Part shown: in pieces, positions 7,598 to 15,715 of the stretch
Layout: the number at the start of each line of letters is the position of its first letter
Position numbering within the stretch: the first letter of the stretch is position 1
Assembly: GCA_021787335.1 (NCBI GenBank)
Contig: JAJYMC010000019.1
Location: 6,894-70,893 of the forward strand
Length of the DNA: 64,000 nucleotides
Source of the DNA: Bacillota bacterium
GTDB taxonomy: Bacteria > Bacillota > Sulfobacillia > JAJYWN01 > JAJZPE01
Reading direction: 5' to 3'
The notes under the pieces: model-generated
The model's database searches: none
What the model was told of the DNA's origin: nothing
What the model saw: the letters and a program-made list of their open reading frames with translations, nothing else
Translations under genes and position numbers: made by a program

Positions 7598-8881
7598 TCA
7601 GGTCTTCTCGATGTCGTCCTGCCCGGCTGGCAGCACCCGCAAGGCCGGGATGGGCGAGGCGACGACCCACGGCAAGGCGAGGAGCGTGCCCGCGGCGCAC
7701 ACGGCGATGGCCGCCCGCAGGCCGATGGCCTGGCCGAGGAAGCCCCCGAGAAGGGCCCCGACCGGCGCCGCGCCCATGGCGAAGAAACGGTAGCTGGCGT
7801 TGACCCGGGCGAACAGGTGGCGTGGGATGATCGCCTGCCGCAGGCTGACCACCTGGATGTTGGACAGGGACAGGCCTATGCCGCTGAAGAGGAAGGAGAC
7901 CGCCAGGACGCTCGCGGCGACGGGCACCGGCCCGCCGGCCAACGGGATGACCAGCGGGGCCGCGCAGGCCGCCACGTAGGCGGCGAAGAGGGTCCGGCCG
8001 TAGCCCAGACGCTTCGTCAGCGGCGCGGCCAAGAGGCTGCCGATGATCCAGGTGACACTCCCGACGGCCATCGCCGCGCCGAGGACAGCCGGGCGCAGTC
8101 CCAACTGCCGGGTGGCGAAGAGCGCCGTCAGGGTGCCGACGGCGGTGCCGAAGAGGTTGTAGGTCGCGGCCTCGCCGAGCATGGCTCGGAGGTAGCGGTC
8201 GCCGAGGGCGACGCGAAGGCCTTCCCCGATGGAGGACCACAGCGCCGGCCGCGACGCCTCTTTGGCGGGGGCCGTTTCGGGCTTGCGGATGAGGGCCTCG
8301 GCGGTCGCGGCGACGAAGAACGACGCGGCGTCGATGGCGACGGCCACGGGGGCGGTGATGAGCTCGACGAGCGGGCCGGCCACGCTGGGCCCGGCCACCG
8401 ACGCCGCCGAGGAACTCAACTGCATCTTGCTGTTGCCTTCGAGGATCTCCTCCCGCCCGACGAGGGACGGCATGTAGGCCTGATAGGCCAGCTGAAAGAG
8501 GACGTCGAGGATGCCCATGAGAAAGGCCACCGCGTAGAGGTGCCAGAGGCGCAGCCGGCCGAGCCAGGCCAGGACCGGGATGACGGCGAGGACCGTCCCC
8601 TGGCCGAGGTTCGTCCCGATGAGGGCGGGGCGCCGCTTGACGCGGTCGACCCAGACCCCGGCGAAGAGGGCCAGGAGGAAGAACGGGGCCTGCTGGGCGG
8701 CTTGCAGCCAGCCCATCTGGGCCGGTCCGGCGTTCAGCGTGTAGATGGCCGTCAGCGGCAGGGCCAGGGCCGTCACCTGGGAACCGAAGAGGGAGACGGT
8801 CTCGCCGAACCAGAGCTTCATGAAGTCGCGGTTGCCCCAGAGCCCGCGGCGCCAGAACGGGGACACGGAAGGTTCAGTCAT
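7598..8881 (-). CDS. MFS transporter, EntS/MFS_3-like exporter
   Basis: 427 residues with about 12 hydrophobic segments. The N-terminus (RDFMKLWFGETVSLFGSQV) and the loop WVDRVKRRPALIG are typical of the MFS_3 group, which includes the enterobactin exporter EntS and macrolide efflux proteins. These are proton-coupled exporters in the cytoplasmic membrane. The ATG at 8881 overlaps the end of the upstream Fe-S protein gene by 8 bp, so the two are translationally coupled. The substrate cannot be told from sequence. Confidence 0.85.
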   Translation of the reverse strand: MTEPSVSPFWRRGLWGNRDFMKLWFGETVSLFGSQVTALALPLTAIYTLNAGPAQMGWLQAAQQAPFFLLALFAGVWVDRVKRRPALIGTNLGQGTVLAVIPVLAWLGRLRLWHLYAVAFLMGILDVLFQLAYQAYMPSLVGREEILEGNSKMQLSSSAASVAGPSVAGPLVELITAPVAVAIDAASFFVAATAEALIRKPETAPAKEASRPALWSSIGEGLRVALGDRYLRAMLGEAATYNLFGTAVGTLTALFATRQLGLRPAVLGAAMAVGSVTWIIGSLLAAPLTKRLGYGRTLFAAYVAACAAPLVIPLAGGPVPVAASVLAVSFLFSGIGLSLSNIQVVSLRQAIIPRHLFARVNASYRFFAMGAAPVGALLGGFLGQAIGLRAAIAVCAAGTLLALPWVVASPIPALRVLPAGQDDIEKT

Positions 8882-10058
8882 GGATCGTCGCCGACCTTCC
8901 CTCGTCCGCCAGGGCCAGGGTCATCTCCTCGCGAGCCGTTGCGTCGGCCTCGATCGCCAGGGCTGTTCTGAGCGCCTCCCTGGCCGACGGCGTGGCCAGG
9001 CGTCCGAGGGCCCAGGCCGCGTGACCGCGGATGATCGGGCCGGGGTCGGCCAGAGCGGCCCGCAGCGACGGCTCAGCGGCCCGGTCGCCCAGGTTGCCGA
9101 GGGCGATGATGGCGTTGCGGCGCAGGTCATCGCGGTCGGAGTTGAAGACGAAGAGCGAGGACCAGACGGCCTCGTATTCCTCGGCCGTCACCGCGGACAG
9201 GCCCTCGAGGCTGAGATCGGGCCAGGTGAAGCCCTCGGTGGCCGCCGCCGGGTCTCCTCCCCCGCTCCCCGCCCGGACGACGCGGCGATTGTGCGGGCAG
9301 GCCTCCTGACAGGCGTCGCAGCCATAAACCCAGCCGCCGAGCCTCGACCTGATATCACGGGGCACGGCCTCGCCGCTGAGCGAGTTGTTCCGGTCGATGC
9401 AACGGCGAGGGTCCACCGTGAATGGGGCGACCAGGGCCCCGGTCGGGCAGGCGTCCAGGCATAGGCGGCAATCGCCGCATGGGTCGCGGCGTTCCGGCGG
9501 GTAGACGAAGTCCAGGGGCTCGCCCACGGCCGGGCCGGCGCCCGCCGCGCCACCGTCGAACCAGGCCCGCCACGGCTTCAACTCGGCCTCGACGGCCCAG
9601 GCGAAGAGGGCCACGAAGGAGTGCCCGCCGGGCAGGAAGCCCAGGCAGTTGCGGCGCTGAACGAGCAGGCCGGCGGCGACCGCCGTCTCCCGACGGGGGA
9701 CCCTCCGCGTGAACCGCCAGCCCAGGTGGCCGAAGAAGCCCTCCATGACCTGGGTGGCCGGCTGTCCCCCATAGTCTGGCAGGTCGCTCCGACTGAGGTA
9801 GAGGCGGGCCACCCGACCGCGGTACGAGGGCGGAACGGGCACGGCCGAGTAGTCCCACACGCCCATGACGATGCTCTTCGCCTCGGGCAGGGACGTCCGG
9901 GCGTCCTCGTTCCCCGGGAGGCTCTTGAAGCTGTCGTAGCCGGGCCGTTTCCGGACGTTGTCCCCCCAGGCCGTGAAGGCCGTGTACGGGACGACGGCCA
10001 TGGCCCTGAAGCCCGCCTTTCGAGCCGTCGACAGAAGGCTCTCCACGCTCTCGTCCAT
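8874..10058 (-). CDS. QueG-like double [4Fe-4S] protein with HEAT-type C-terminus
   Basis: 394 residues. Cysteines at about 194, 197, 200 and 204 (CGDCRLCLDACPTGA), together with C220 and C247/C250/C254 (CDACQEACPHN), form the two-cluster ferredoxin core of epoxyqueuosine reductases. The C-terminal 90 residues contain HEAT-like helices (AIIALGNLGDRAAEPSLR), also known from QueG. The B12-binding front half is divergent: the usual GWIGKN motif is not obvious (RRNCLGFLPGG in its place). It may therefore be a QueG paralogue with another reduction role. The start has GGGGGTGGAG upstream and a strong promoter at 10115-10144. Confidence 0.7.
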   Translation of the reverse strand: MDESVESLLSTARKAGFRAMAVVPYTAFTAWGDNVRKRPGYDSFKSLPGNEDARTSLPEAKSIVMGVWDYSAVPVPPSYRGRVARLYLSRSDLPDYGGQPATQVMEGFFGHLGWRFTRRVPRRETAVAAGLLVQRRNCLGFLPGGHSFVALFAWAVEAELKPWRAWFDGGAAGAGPAVGEPLDFVYPPERRDPCGDCRLCLDACPTGALVAPFTVDPRRCIDRNNSLSGEAVPRDIRSRLGGWVYGCDACQEACPHNRRVVRAGSGGGDPAAATEGFTWPDLSLEGLSAVTAEEYEAVWSSLFVFNSDRDDLRRNAIIALGNLGDRAAEPSLRAALADPGPIIRGHAAWALGRLATPSAREALRTALAIEADATAREEMTLALADEGRSATIHD

Positions 10059-10114
10059 GCTCCACCCCCGGGTTGATGTAACTCCCTATTGTCCCATCGC
10101 TGGTTACCACATCC

Positions 10115-10144
10115 AGTATAAGCGGATCCTGCTGTAATCGTCAA
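10115..10144 (-). promoter_or_regulatory. Sigma-A promoter for the QueG-like / MFS genes
   Basis: On the minus strand TTGACG (10139-10144) and TATACT (10115-10120) are 18 bp apart, about 55 bp before the start codon. Confidence 0.65.
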
Positions 10145-10229
10145 TAACCATTTTAGGGGTCACAAGGGACCCCGCCGGCAGGAACCGCCGCGGCGGGCTA
10201 GAATTCAGCCGAGTGGAGGTGGAGACCGC

Positions 10230-10826
10230 GTGGAATCACCGTGCCTGGACCTCCTCAACAGCGAGTGGCATGACTATCGTGGCAGCGGCCGGAGCGAGGA
10301 CCGTCTTCGCCAGCCGGCCTGGCTGAAGGACTTCGTGGGCCGCTGGGGCTTCGGCGCGGCCGGCCGGCCCGGCCCGGACGACATCGAAGCCCTGGCCAAC
10401 CTGCGGGCCCTGATCAGGCGGATGGTCGACCGGCTCAGCCATGGGCGCGCCCCGGCCGACCGCGACCTGGCGGCGCTCGACCGCGTCCTCGCCCGTGGGC
10501 CCGAGGTCGTCCGGCTGACAAAGGACGCCGACGGCTACCACCAGGGGAGCGTGCCCCTGCGGCAGGATTGGGACTGGGTGCTGGCCCGTATCGCCGCGTC
10601 CTTCGCCGACCTCTTGACCCACGGTGAGCCGGAACGGGTGAAGGTCTGTGAGAACCCTGACTGCGGCTGGGTCTTCTACGATGAGAGCAAGAACCGCACC
10701 CGGCGCTGGTGCGAAGACGTCTGCGGGAACCTGATGAAGGTCCGCCGTTTCCGCGAGCGGCGCAAGGCGGCGCCCTCCCCTCCCCCGGCCGGCGCGCCCG
10801 ATGAACCCGGAGGCGGCACGGCATGA
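10230..10826 (+). CDS. ABATE/CGNR zinc-finger domain regulator
   Basis: 198 residues, GTG start behind GGAGGTGGAG. The N-terminal part (DLLNSEW ... WLKDF) fits the stress-induced ABATE domain. The C-terminus has the CGNR zinc finger: C-x4-C in CENPDCGWVFYDES, then RRWCEDVCGNLMKVRRFRERRK. Such proteins are presumed DNA-binding regulators. The final Pro-rich tail overlaps the start of the GNAT gene (ATGA), so the pair forms an operon. Its targets are unknown. Confidence 0.85.
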   Translation: MESPCLDLLNSEWHDYRGSGRSEDRLRQPAWLKDFVGRWGFGAAGRPGPDDIEALANLRALIRRMVDRLSHGRAPADRDLAALDRVLARGPEVVRLTKDADGYHQGSVPLRQDWDWVLARIAASFADLLTHGEPERVKVCENPDCGWVFYDESKNRTRRWCEDVCGNLMKVRRFRERRKAAPSPPPAGAPDEPGGGTA

Positions 10827-11341
10827 GCGGCAGGCGTCAGGCCGGGCGACCGGACGGCAGCGGCAGGCGACGGGTCGGACGCCCGACCATCCGGCTGGCC
10901 GGTCCGGCGGATCTGGAACAGCTTGTCGAGCTGCGGCTGACCCTGCTCAGTGAGACCGGAGACCTGAGGCCCGGGATGGATGAGGCCGGTCTCGAAGCCG
11001 CCCTCCGGGCTTACCTGGCCGAGGCCGTGCCCAGCGGCCGGTTCGTGGCCTGGGTGGCCGTGGCCGACGGCCGGCTGGTGGCCACGTCGGGGATGGTCTT
11101 CTTCGAGCGCGTCCCGTACCCGGACAACCCCTCGGGCCTCGAAGCCTACGTCATGAACATGTACACGGCGCCCGCCTGGAGACGACAAGGCCTGGCGGCC
11201 ATCCTCCTGGAGCGGCTGCTCGACACCGCCAAGGAGAAAGGCGCCAGGCGCGTGTGGTTGACGGCGACCGACGAGGGCCGGCCGCTCTATCTGCGAAGGG
11301 GCTTCAGCGGCGGGCCACCGGAGCTGGAACTGCGGTGGTGA
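10823..11341 (+). CDS. GNAT family N-acetyltransferase
   Basis: 172 residues. A basic N-terminal tail (about 20 residues) precedes a GNAT fold: IRLAGPADLEQLVELR at the start, MNMYTAPAWRRQGLAAILLERLL (the acetyl-CoA-binding R/Q-x-x-G-x-A/G loop) near residue 115, and LYLRRGFSG near the end. It transfers an acetyl group from acetyl-CoA to an unidentified amine. Its ATG overlaps the CGNR gene stop by 4 bp. Confidence 0.85.
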   Translation: MSGRRQAGRPDGSGRRRVGRPTIRLAGPADLEQLVELRLTLLSETGDLRPGMDEAGLEAALRAYLAEAVPSGRFVAWVAVADGRLVATSGMVFFERVPYPDNPSGLEAYVMNMYTAPAWRRQGLAAILLERLLDTAKEKGARRVWLTATDEGRPLYLRRGFSGGPPELELRW

Positions 11342-11375
11342 CGATCAGGCCCCAGGGAGCTGACGGACAAGACAA

Positions 11376-11402
11376 GACGGCCGGGCGCGCTGCCCGGCCG
11401 TC
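11376..11402. terminator. Hairpin terminator between GNAT and secF (convergent)
   Basis: GACGGCCGGGC and GCCCGGCCGTC form an 11-bp perfect stem around GCGCT. In the secF direction it is followed by TTGTCTTGTC. Confidence 0.6.
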
Positions 11403-11434
11403 GACGTTCCCGTCTGAAGCTGTCTCCTTGGAGC

Positions 11435-12442
11435 TTACTTCGCGGTGGACTTGGCTGCCTTGGCCGACTTGGCCGAGGCCTTCTTGCCGCCGCCGGCGCT
11501 CGGCTTGCCCGCGGTCGCGGTCGGCGTCGCGGCCTTGCCCTTCGCGGCCGTCTTGGCCTGCAGCTTCTTGCGCTCGTCGGCGTTCCGCCACAGGACCCAG
11601 ATCGGGCTGGCGATGAAGATCGAGGAGTAGGTGCCCGAGGTGATGCCGATGAGGAGGGCCAGGGCGAAGTCCTTGGTGGTCGGGCCGCCGAAGACGTAGA
11701 CGGCGGCGATGGCCAGCAAGGTGGTTAGCGAGGTGCCGATGGACCGCCAGATGACCTCGCCGATGCTGCGGTCGACGAGTTCCTCGAGGCCCTCGCCCTT
11801 CTTGCATTTCTTGAGGTTCTCGCGGATGCGGTCGTAGACCACGATGGTGTCGTTGATCGAGTAACCGAGCATCGTCAGGAGGGCGGCGACGAAGGGGATG
11901 TTGATCTCCTTACCGATGAGCGAGAAGACACCGGTCAGGATGAGGGCGTCGTGGAGGAGGGCGATGATCCCGGCCGTGGCGAAGCGGTACTCGAACCTGA
12001 TGGTCATGTAGATCAGCATGCCGATCGAGGCCACGGCGACGGCCAACAGGGTGGTGTTGACGAGTTCCTTGCTGAACTCGGGGCCGACGTCGTCCATGGC
12101 CAGGACGTCGAACTTGCCGAGCTTGGCCTCGAGGCCGGCCTGCATCGTCCGGCGGTCCTCGGTGGACAGCGACCTGGTGACGATGATGACTTCGTGCTTA
12201 TCGGTGCCGACCACCTGGACCTTGGCGTCGCCGTGGCCGATGCCGACCAGGGCGTTACGGATATCGGCGGTGTTCATCTGGTGGCCGAAGGAGATGTCGA
12301 TGCGGGTCCCCGACTGAAAGTCGAGGCCGTAGTTGAGGCCACGGACTCCCATCGAGATCAGACCGGCCAGGGTGATGACCAACGAAATCCCGATGAAGAC
12401 CCACTTGGCCTTCATGTAGCTCAGCTTACGCAGGTTAAGCAT
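11435..12442 (-). CDS. secF: Protein translocase subunit SecF
   Basis: 335 residues with six membrane helices. GLDFQSGTRIDI after the first helix and the conserved segment LGYSINDTIVVYDRIRENL in the fourth region identify SecF. It forms the SecDF complex that uses the proton gradient to pull proteins out of SecYEG. The C-terminus is a long Lys/Ala-rich basic tail (about 50 residues), probably cytoplasmic and disordered. It overlaps secD by 8 bp. Confidence 0.96.
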   Translation of the reverse strand: MLNLRKLSYMKAKWVFIGISLVITLAGLISMGVRGLNYGLDFQSGTRIDISFGHQMNTADIRNALVGIGHGDAKVQVVGTDKHEVIIVTRSLSTEDRRTMQAGLEAKLGKFDVLAMDDVGPEFSKELVNTTLLAVAVASIGMLIYMTIRFEYRFATAGIIALLHDALILTGVFSLIGKEINIPFVAALLTMLGYSINDTIVVYDRIRENLKKCKKGEGLEELVDRSIGEVIWRSIGTSLTTLLAIAAVYVFGGPTTKDFALALLIGITSGTYSSIFIASPIWVLWRNADERKKLQAKTAAKGKAATPTATAGKPSAGGGKKASAKSAKAAKSTAK

Positions 12443-13709
12443 GGGTCGAACCTCCCCAGGCCCCGAAGAACCATCTGGGGGTCTTGATCAAGCCGGCGTT
12501 GACCATGTTCCGAATCAGGAACCGGCTGAGGACCACGGCCGTGAACATGCTCATCAGAACACCGATGCAGAGCGTGACGGCGAACCCGCGGATGGTGCCG
12601 GTGCCGTAGAAGAAGAGCACCGCGCCGGCGATGAGGGTCGTCACGTTGGAGTCGACGATGGTCCGCATGGCGTTGTTGTAACCGGTGTCGATGGCCGAGC
12701 GGAGGGTCCGGCCGAGCCTGAGCTCGTCCTTGATCCGCTCATAGGTGATGATGTTGGCGTCGACGGCCATACCGACCGAGAGGATGAATCCGGCGATGCC
12801 GTGCAGGGTCAGGGTGGCGTGCATGGCCACCAGGGTCAGGAGGGTCAGCCCGGCGTAGAGGGCCAGCGCGAAGCTGGCGACGGCGCCGGAACCCAGGTAG
12901 AAGAGGACCATGAAGGCGACGACGGCGGCCGCCCCGATGAGCCCGGCGGTCTTGCTCTTGGCCAGCGAGTCACGGCCGAGGGCGGCGCTGACCACGGTCG
13001 GCCGGCCGACGCTGATCTTGACCGGGATGGCGCCGGCGTTCAGCATGACCGCGATGTTCTGGGCCTCGCCGTAGGTCTGGTACGGGGAGATCTGCGCCTG
13101 GCCGCTGGTGATGGCCTCCTCGACGTTGGGGGCCTGGATGACCTGCTTGTCCAGGAGGATGTAGATCGGCTTGCCCACGTTGGCCGTGGTCGCCGCGGCG
13201 AACTTCTTCGCCCCTTCCGGCTTGAAGTCCAGGGTGACGGCGTTCTCGCCGGTCGACCGGATGACCGCGTCGGCCTTCTTCAGGTCGTCGCCGGTCAGGA
13301 CGGGCTTGGCCGTCGGGTCGTTGTTCTGCAGCTTGACGAAGTTCTCCTGATCGTAGAACTCGAGGAAGGCCGTCCGGCCGATGACGTCCAGAGCCTGCTC
13401 GTAGTCCTTGACCCCGGGCAGCTGGACGATGAGGCGCTTCGAGCCGGACTGGTAGATGGTGGGCTCGGTGACACCCAGCCCGTTGATTCGGTTATTGATG
13501 ACCTTGGTCAGCTTGGTCATGTCCTCGGCGGTGACCGGGTGATCGGGGGTATCGACGGCGTCGATGACGACTTCCATACCACCCTGAAGGTCAAGGCCCA
13601 GACGGACCTTGCCCAGGACGGGGTTCACCTTCGTGAAGTAACCCGCGGTCCCGGCAACGACGACGAGGAAGATTAGTAGGTAGACCAAGCTACGCTGGCT
13701 CAGGCCCAC
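12435..13709 (-). CDS. secD: Protein translocase subunit SecD
   Basis: 424 residues. The first helix is followed by LGLDLQGGMEVV, the SecD signature, then the extracytoplasmic P1 region (VINNRINGLGVTEP; SGSKRLIVQLPG) and five C-terminal helices with MAVDANIITYERIKDELR. GTG start at 13709, ribosome site GGAGGGAAG. It is about 200 residues shorter than E. coli SecD, as usual in Gram-positives. The gene is the first of the secD-secF operon and has its own consensus-like promoter. Confidence 0.96.
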   Translation of the reverse strand: MGLSQRSLVYLLIFLVVVAGTAGYFTKVNPVLGKVRLGLDLQGGMEVVIDAVDTPDHPVTAEDMTKLTKVINNRINGLGVTEPTIYQSGSKRLIVQLPGVKDYEQALDVIGRTAFLEFYDQENFVKLQNNDPTAKPVLTGDDLKKADAVIRSTGENAVTLDFKPEGAKKFAAATTANVGKPIYILLDKQVIQAPNVEEAITSGQAQISPYQTYGEAQNIAVMLNAGAIPVKISVGRPTVVSAALGRDSLAKSKTAGLIGAAAVVAFMVLFYLGSGAVASFALALYAGLTLLTLVAMHATLTLHGIAGFILSVGMAVDANIITYERIKDELRLGRTLRSAIDTGYNNAMRTIVDSNVTTLIAGAVLFFYGTGTIRGFAVTLCIGVLMSMFTAVVLSRFLIRNMVNAGLIKTPRWFFGAWGGSTHA

Positions 13710-13784
13710 TCTTCTTCCCTCCCAACTTAAAAGATGAGGACAAAAAAGATTGCCCGTTTATCTGGACAGATCCACAACAAACTG

Positions 13785-13814
13785 ATTATATCCTCGCCGC
13801 TAAATCATTGTCAA
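13785..13814 (-). promoter_or_regulatory. Strong sigma-A promoter of secDF
   Basis: Minus strand TTGACA (13809-13814) and TATAAT (13785-13790), both perfect consensus, are 18 bp apart, about 75 bp before the secD start. Confidence 0.8.
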
Positions 13815-13868
13815 TGAACCGCCGCTGGCGACGCTGGCAGAATGAAGCAGTCACGGTTCGGCGGCCGA

Positions 13869-14537
13869 CTACAACAACCGCGTCTCGTTGATGCTGAGTT
13901 CGAAGTTGCAGCCGAGAAAACTGGCGGCGCGGCGGCAGATGATCATCCGCGACAGGAAGATCTCGAAGTATTCCATCACGGGAGAGATCTTCGTGTCAAT
14001 CTTTAATTCGAGGGTGATCGTCTTCTTTTTGGCATCGACACGGACGAACGAGTATTCGGCGGCGTAGTTGACACGGTCATGGATGTCGAACGTGGCCGGG
14101 TCAGTGTTGCGGACACGCGTCCGATGCACGTCCGATTTGTCGGCGATGATCAGGGCCGCGCCGACATTGTTGACGACCTGGCCGACGTCTTCCTCGTGGT
14201 TGCCGATGGCGGCCATGATCGTGGCTGTCTCGTCGTACGGCATGCCGAAGCGGTCGAGGATGCGGCCGGCGATGATCGCCCCGATCTGCGGGTGGTCGGA
14301 CCGGCTGACGACGTTGCCGAGGTCGTGCATGTGACCGGCGATGGCCGCCAGCTCGCATTCGCGGGCCGGGAACCCCAGGTAGCTCAGGACGTTGCGGGAG
14401 ATGTTCGAGACCAGGTTGACGTGGCGGCTGGAGTGCTCGGTGTAGCCCATGGCCCCCAGGACCTCGTTGCCTTTCTGGATGTAGGTCTCGACTTCCGGGT
14501 CGCGTTTGATCTCGTCGAGGGTGACGAGGCGGGTCAT
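13869..14537 (-). CDS. HD-domain phosphohydrolase
   Basis: 222 residues; the ATG at 14537 is chosen because AAAGGAGG lies 8 bp upstream. HD signature: H39, then AGHMHDLGN (H71-D72), IGNHEED near 112 and ADKSDVHRTRVR near 130, the order of metal ligands in the HD superfamily. These are metal-dependent phosphatases or phosphodiesterases, often for nucleotides. The start overlaps the stop of the upstream P-loop gene, so the PP2C-like / P-loop / HD genes form one transcription unit. Its substrate is unknown. Confidence 0.8.
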   Translation of the reverse strand: MTRLVTLDEIKRDPEVETYIQKGNEVLGAMGYTEHSSRHVNLVSNISRNVLSYLGFPARECELAAIAGHMHDLGNVVSRSDHPQIGAIIAGRILDRFGMPYDETATIMAAIGNHEEDVGQVVNNVGAALIIADKSDVHRTRVRNTDPATFDIHDRVNYAAEYSFVRVDAKKKTITLELKIDTKISPVMEYFEIFLSRMIICRRAASFLGCNFELSINETRLL

Positions 14538-14932
14538 CGGGTGTCCTCCTTTGCGATGGTCGCCGTGGCGGCGTCGGCCTTGGCGGCGCCGGCGATGGCG
14601 GCAAGAGCCTGGGCGCGGACTTCGTCGATGGTCAGATCGTCCGTTGGCAGGAACAGGTCGCATTCCCGGCGGGCCAACGCCAGGCTTTGCAGCTGCGTGT
14701 CGAGCCTCTCCTGCCCCCAGGGCACGGGGCGGCGGCGCCGGATGGTCTCCAGCCTGGCGTCGAGCATCACGAGGAAGTCGGGCTCGACCCGCCGGTAGAG
14801 CCGCCGGATGTGGGAGTGCTCTTGGGGAACGGAGACCGCGTCGTAACCGAACGCCTTGAGCCCGTCGGCCAGCGTCGTCTTGCCGGCCGCGCAGACGCCG
14901 ACGATGGCGATGCGGAAGGCGGCGACCTCCAG
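14534..14932 (-). CDS. Small P-loop NTPase (kinase-like) with no standard start codon
   Basis: About 132 residues. The frame begins with a clear Walker A loop: RIAIVGVCAAGKTTL, then VSVPQEHSHIRRLYRR, EPDFLVMLDA (a Walker B-like strand) and basic helices. It resembles small nucleotide or shikimate-type kinases but I cannot name a family. From the nearest upstream stop to the P-loop there is no ATG, GTG or TTG in frame. CTG at 14930-14932, followed by EVAAFRIAIVG, is the best candidate; otherwise a frameshift has separated it from its start. An internal GTG at 14770 would remove the P-loop. It overlaps the HD gene by 4 bp. Confidence 0.55.
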   Translation of the reverse strand: MEVAAFRIAIVGVCAAGKTTLADGLKAFGYDAVSVPQEHSHIRRLYRRVEPDFLVMLDARLETIRRRRPVPWGQERLDTQLQSLALARRECDLFLPTDDLTIDEVRAQALAAIAGAAKADAATATIAKEDTR

Positions 14933-15006
14933 TGCCGGGGCCGATTGGAACGGGCGGTCACGGGGGTGCGTCGAAGGTGTCGGTCACAGAGAGTCGGAGC
15001 GGGCGG

Positions 15007-15705
15007 TCACACGGGGAAGGTCACGGCCAGGGTCCTGATGGGGGTCAGCCGGTCGCTCCCGGCGCCGACGGTCAGGACGGCCACGCTCATATCGTCGTGG
15101 GGCTTGCCGTGATCGGCCTTGACCGCCTCGTCGAGCAGCTTGGCGGCGACGGCGTCGGCCTGCTGCGGGCGGGCGGCGGCGACGATCTCGACCAGCCGGT
15201 CCTGCGGGGCGGCCAGGGCGCCGTCGGTGAAGGCGGCCACCACCAGTCCCGGGACCAGCGGCAGTTCGGCGATGGCCGGCTTCATCCGGTCGTAGACGCC
15301 GATGGGGGCCGAGTCCTCGCTGATGGACATGATCTCGGAGCCCTCCCCCGGCCTTGGCACGAGGGCCAGGACGGGCGGTTCACCGTTGCGCGAGATGACC
15401 ACGGTCTTCGTCCGCAGGTCGGCGGAGACGATGGCCAGCGTGGCCGAGACCTTGCCGTCCCGGGCGGCGAAGAGGAAGTCATGGACGGCGCGGGCGGCCG
15501 CCCCGTCGCGCGCGCCTTCGGCGATGAGGGCCATCGCCCGGCTGACGACCATCCGGCTGACGCCCTTGGCCGAACGGCCGTGGCCCTGGCCGTCGGCGAG
15601 GAGCACCGACAACCCGCCGTGGGGCCGCTCGACGACCTCCACCGTGTCTCCGCTCTCAGCCAGACCGAACTTGGGCGTCTTGGCCACTCCGACCCTGATC
15701 TCCAT
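15007..15705 (-). CDS. SpoIIE-like PP2C-family serine phosphatase
   Basis: 232 residues with ATG at 15705 behind AAGGAGG. It consists of the catalytic domain only. VLLADGQGHGRSAKG carries the first metal-binding Asp, AFTDGAL the middle one, and HGKPHDDMSVAVL the last Asp pair, as in SpoIIE/RsbU phosphatases. No membrane or sensor domain is attached. It lies 10 bp after selB and starts the PP2C-like / P-loop / HD set. A role in dephosphorylating an anti-sigma-type or spore regulator is inference. Confidence 0.8.
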   Translation of the reverse strand: MEIRVGVAKTPKFGLAESGDTVEVVERPHGGLSVLLADGQGHGRSAKGVSRMVVSRAMALIAEGARDGAAARAVHDFLFAARDGKVSATLAIVSADLRTKTVVISRNGEPPVLALVPRPGEGSEIMSISEDSAPIGVYDRMKPAIAELPLVPGLVVAAFTDGALAAPQDRLVEIVAAARPQQADAVAAKLLDEAVKADHGKPHDDMSVAVLTVGAGSDRLTPIRTLAVTFPV

Positions 15706-15715
15706 GCCGTCCTCC

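Noticed and set aside
10155-10172. Terminator hairpin GGGGTC-ACAAGG-GACCCC.
   Set aside because: No U-run on either side, and it lies just upstream of the -35 box of the QueG-like gene promoter; it may be chance.
12441-13676. A 411-codon plus-strand frame opposite secD.
   Set aside because: Antisense shadow of secD; rich in Gly, Asp, Val, with no recognisable motif.
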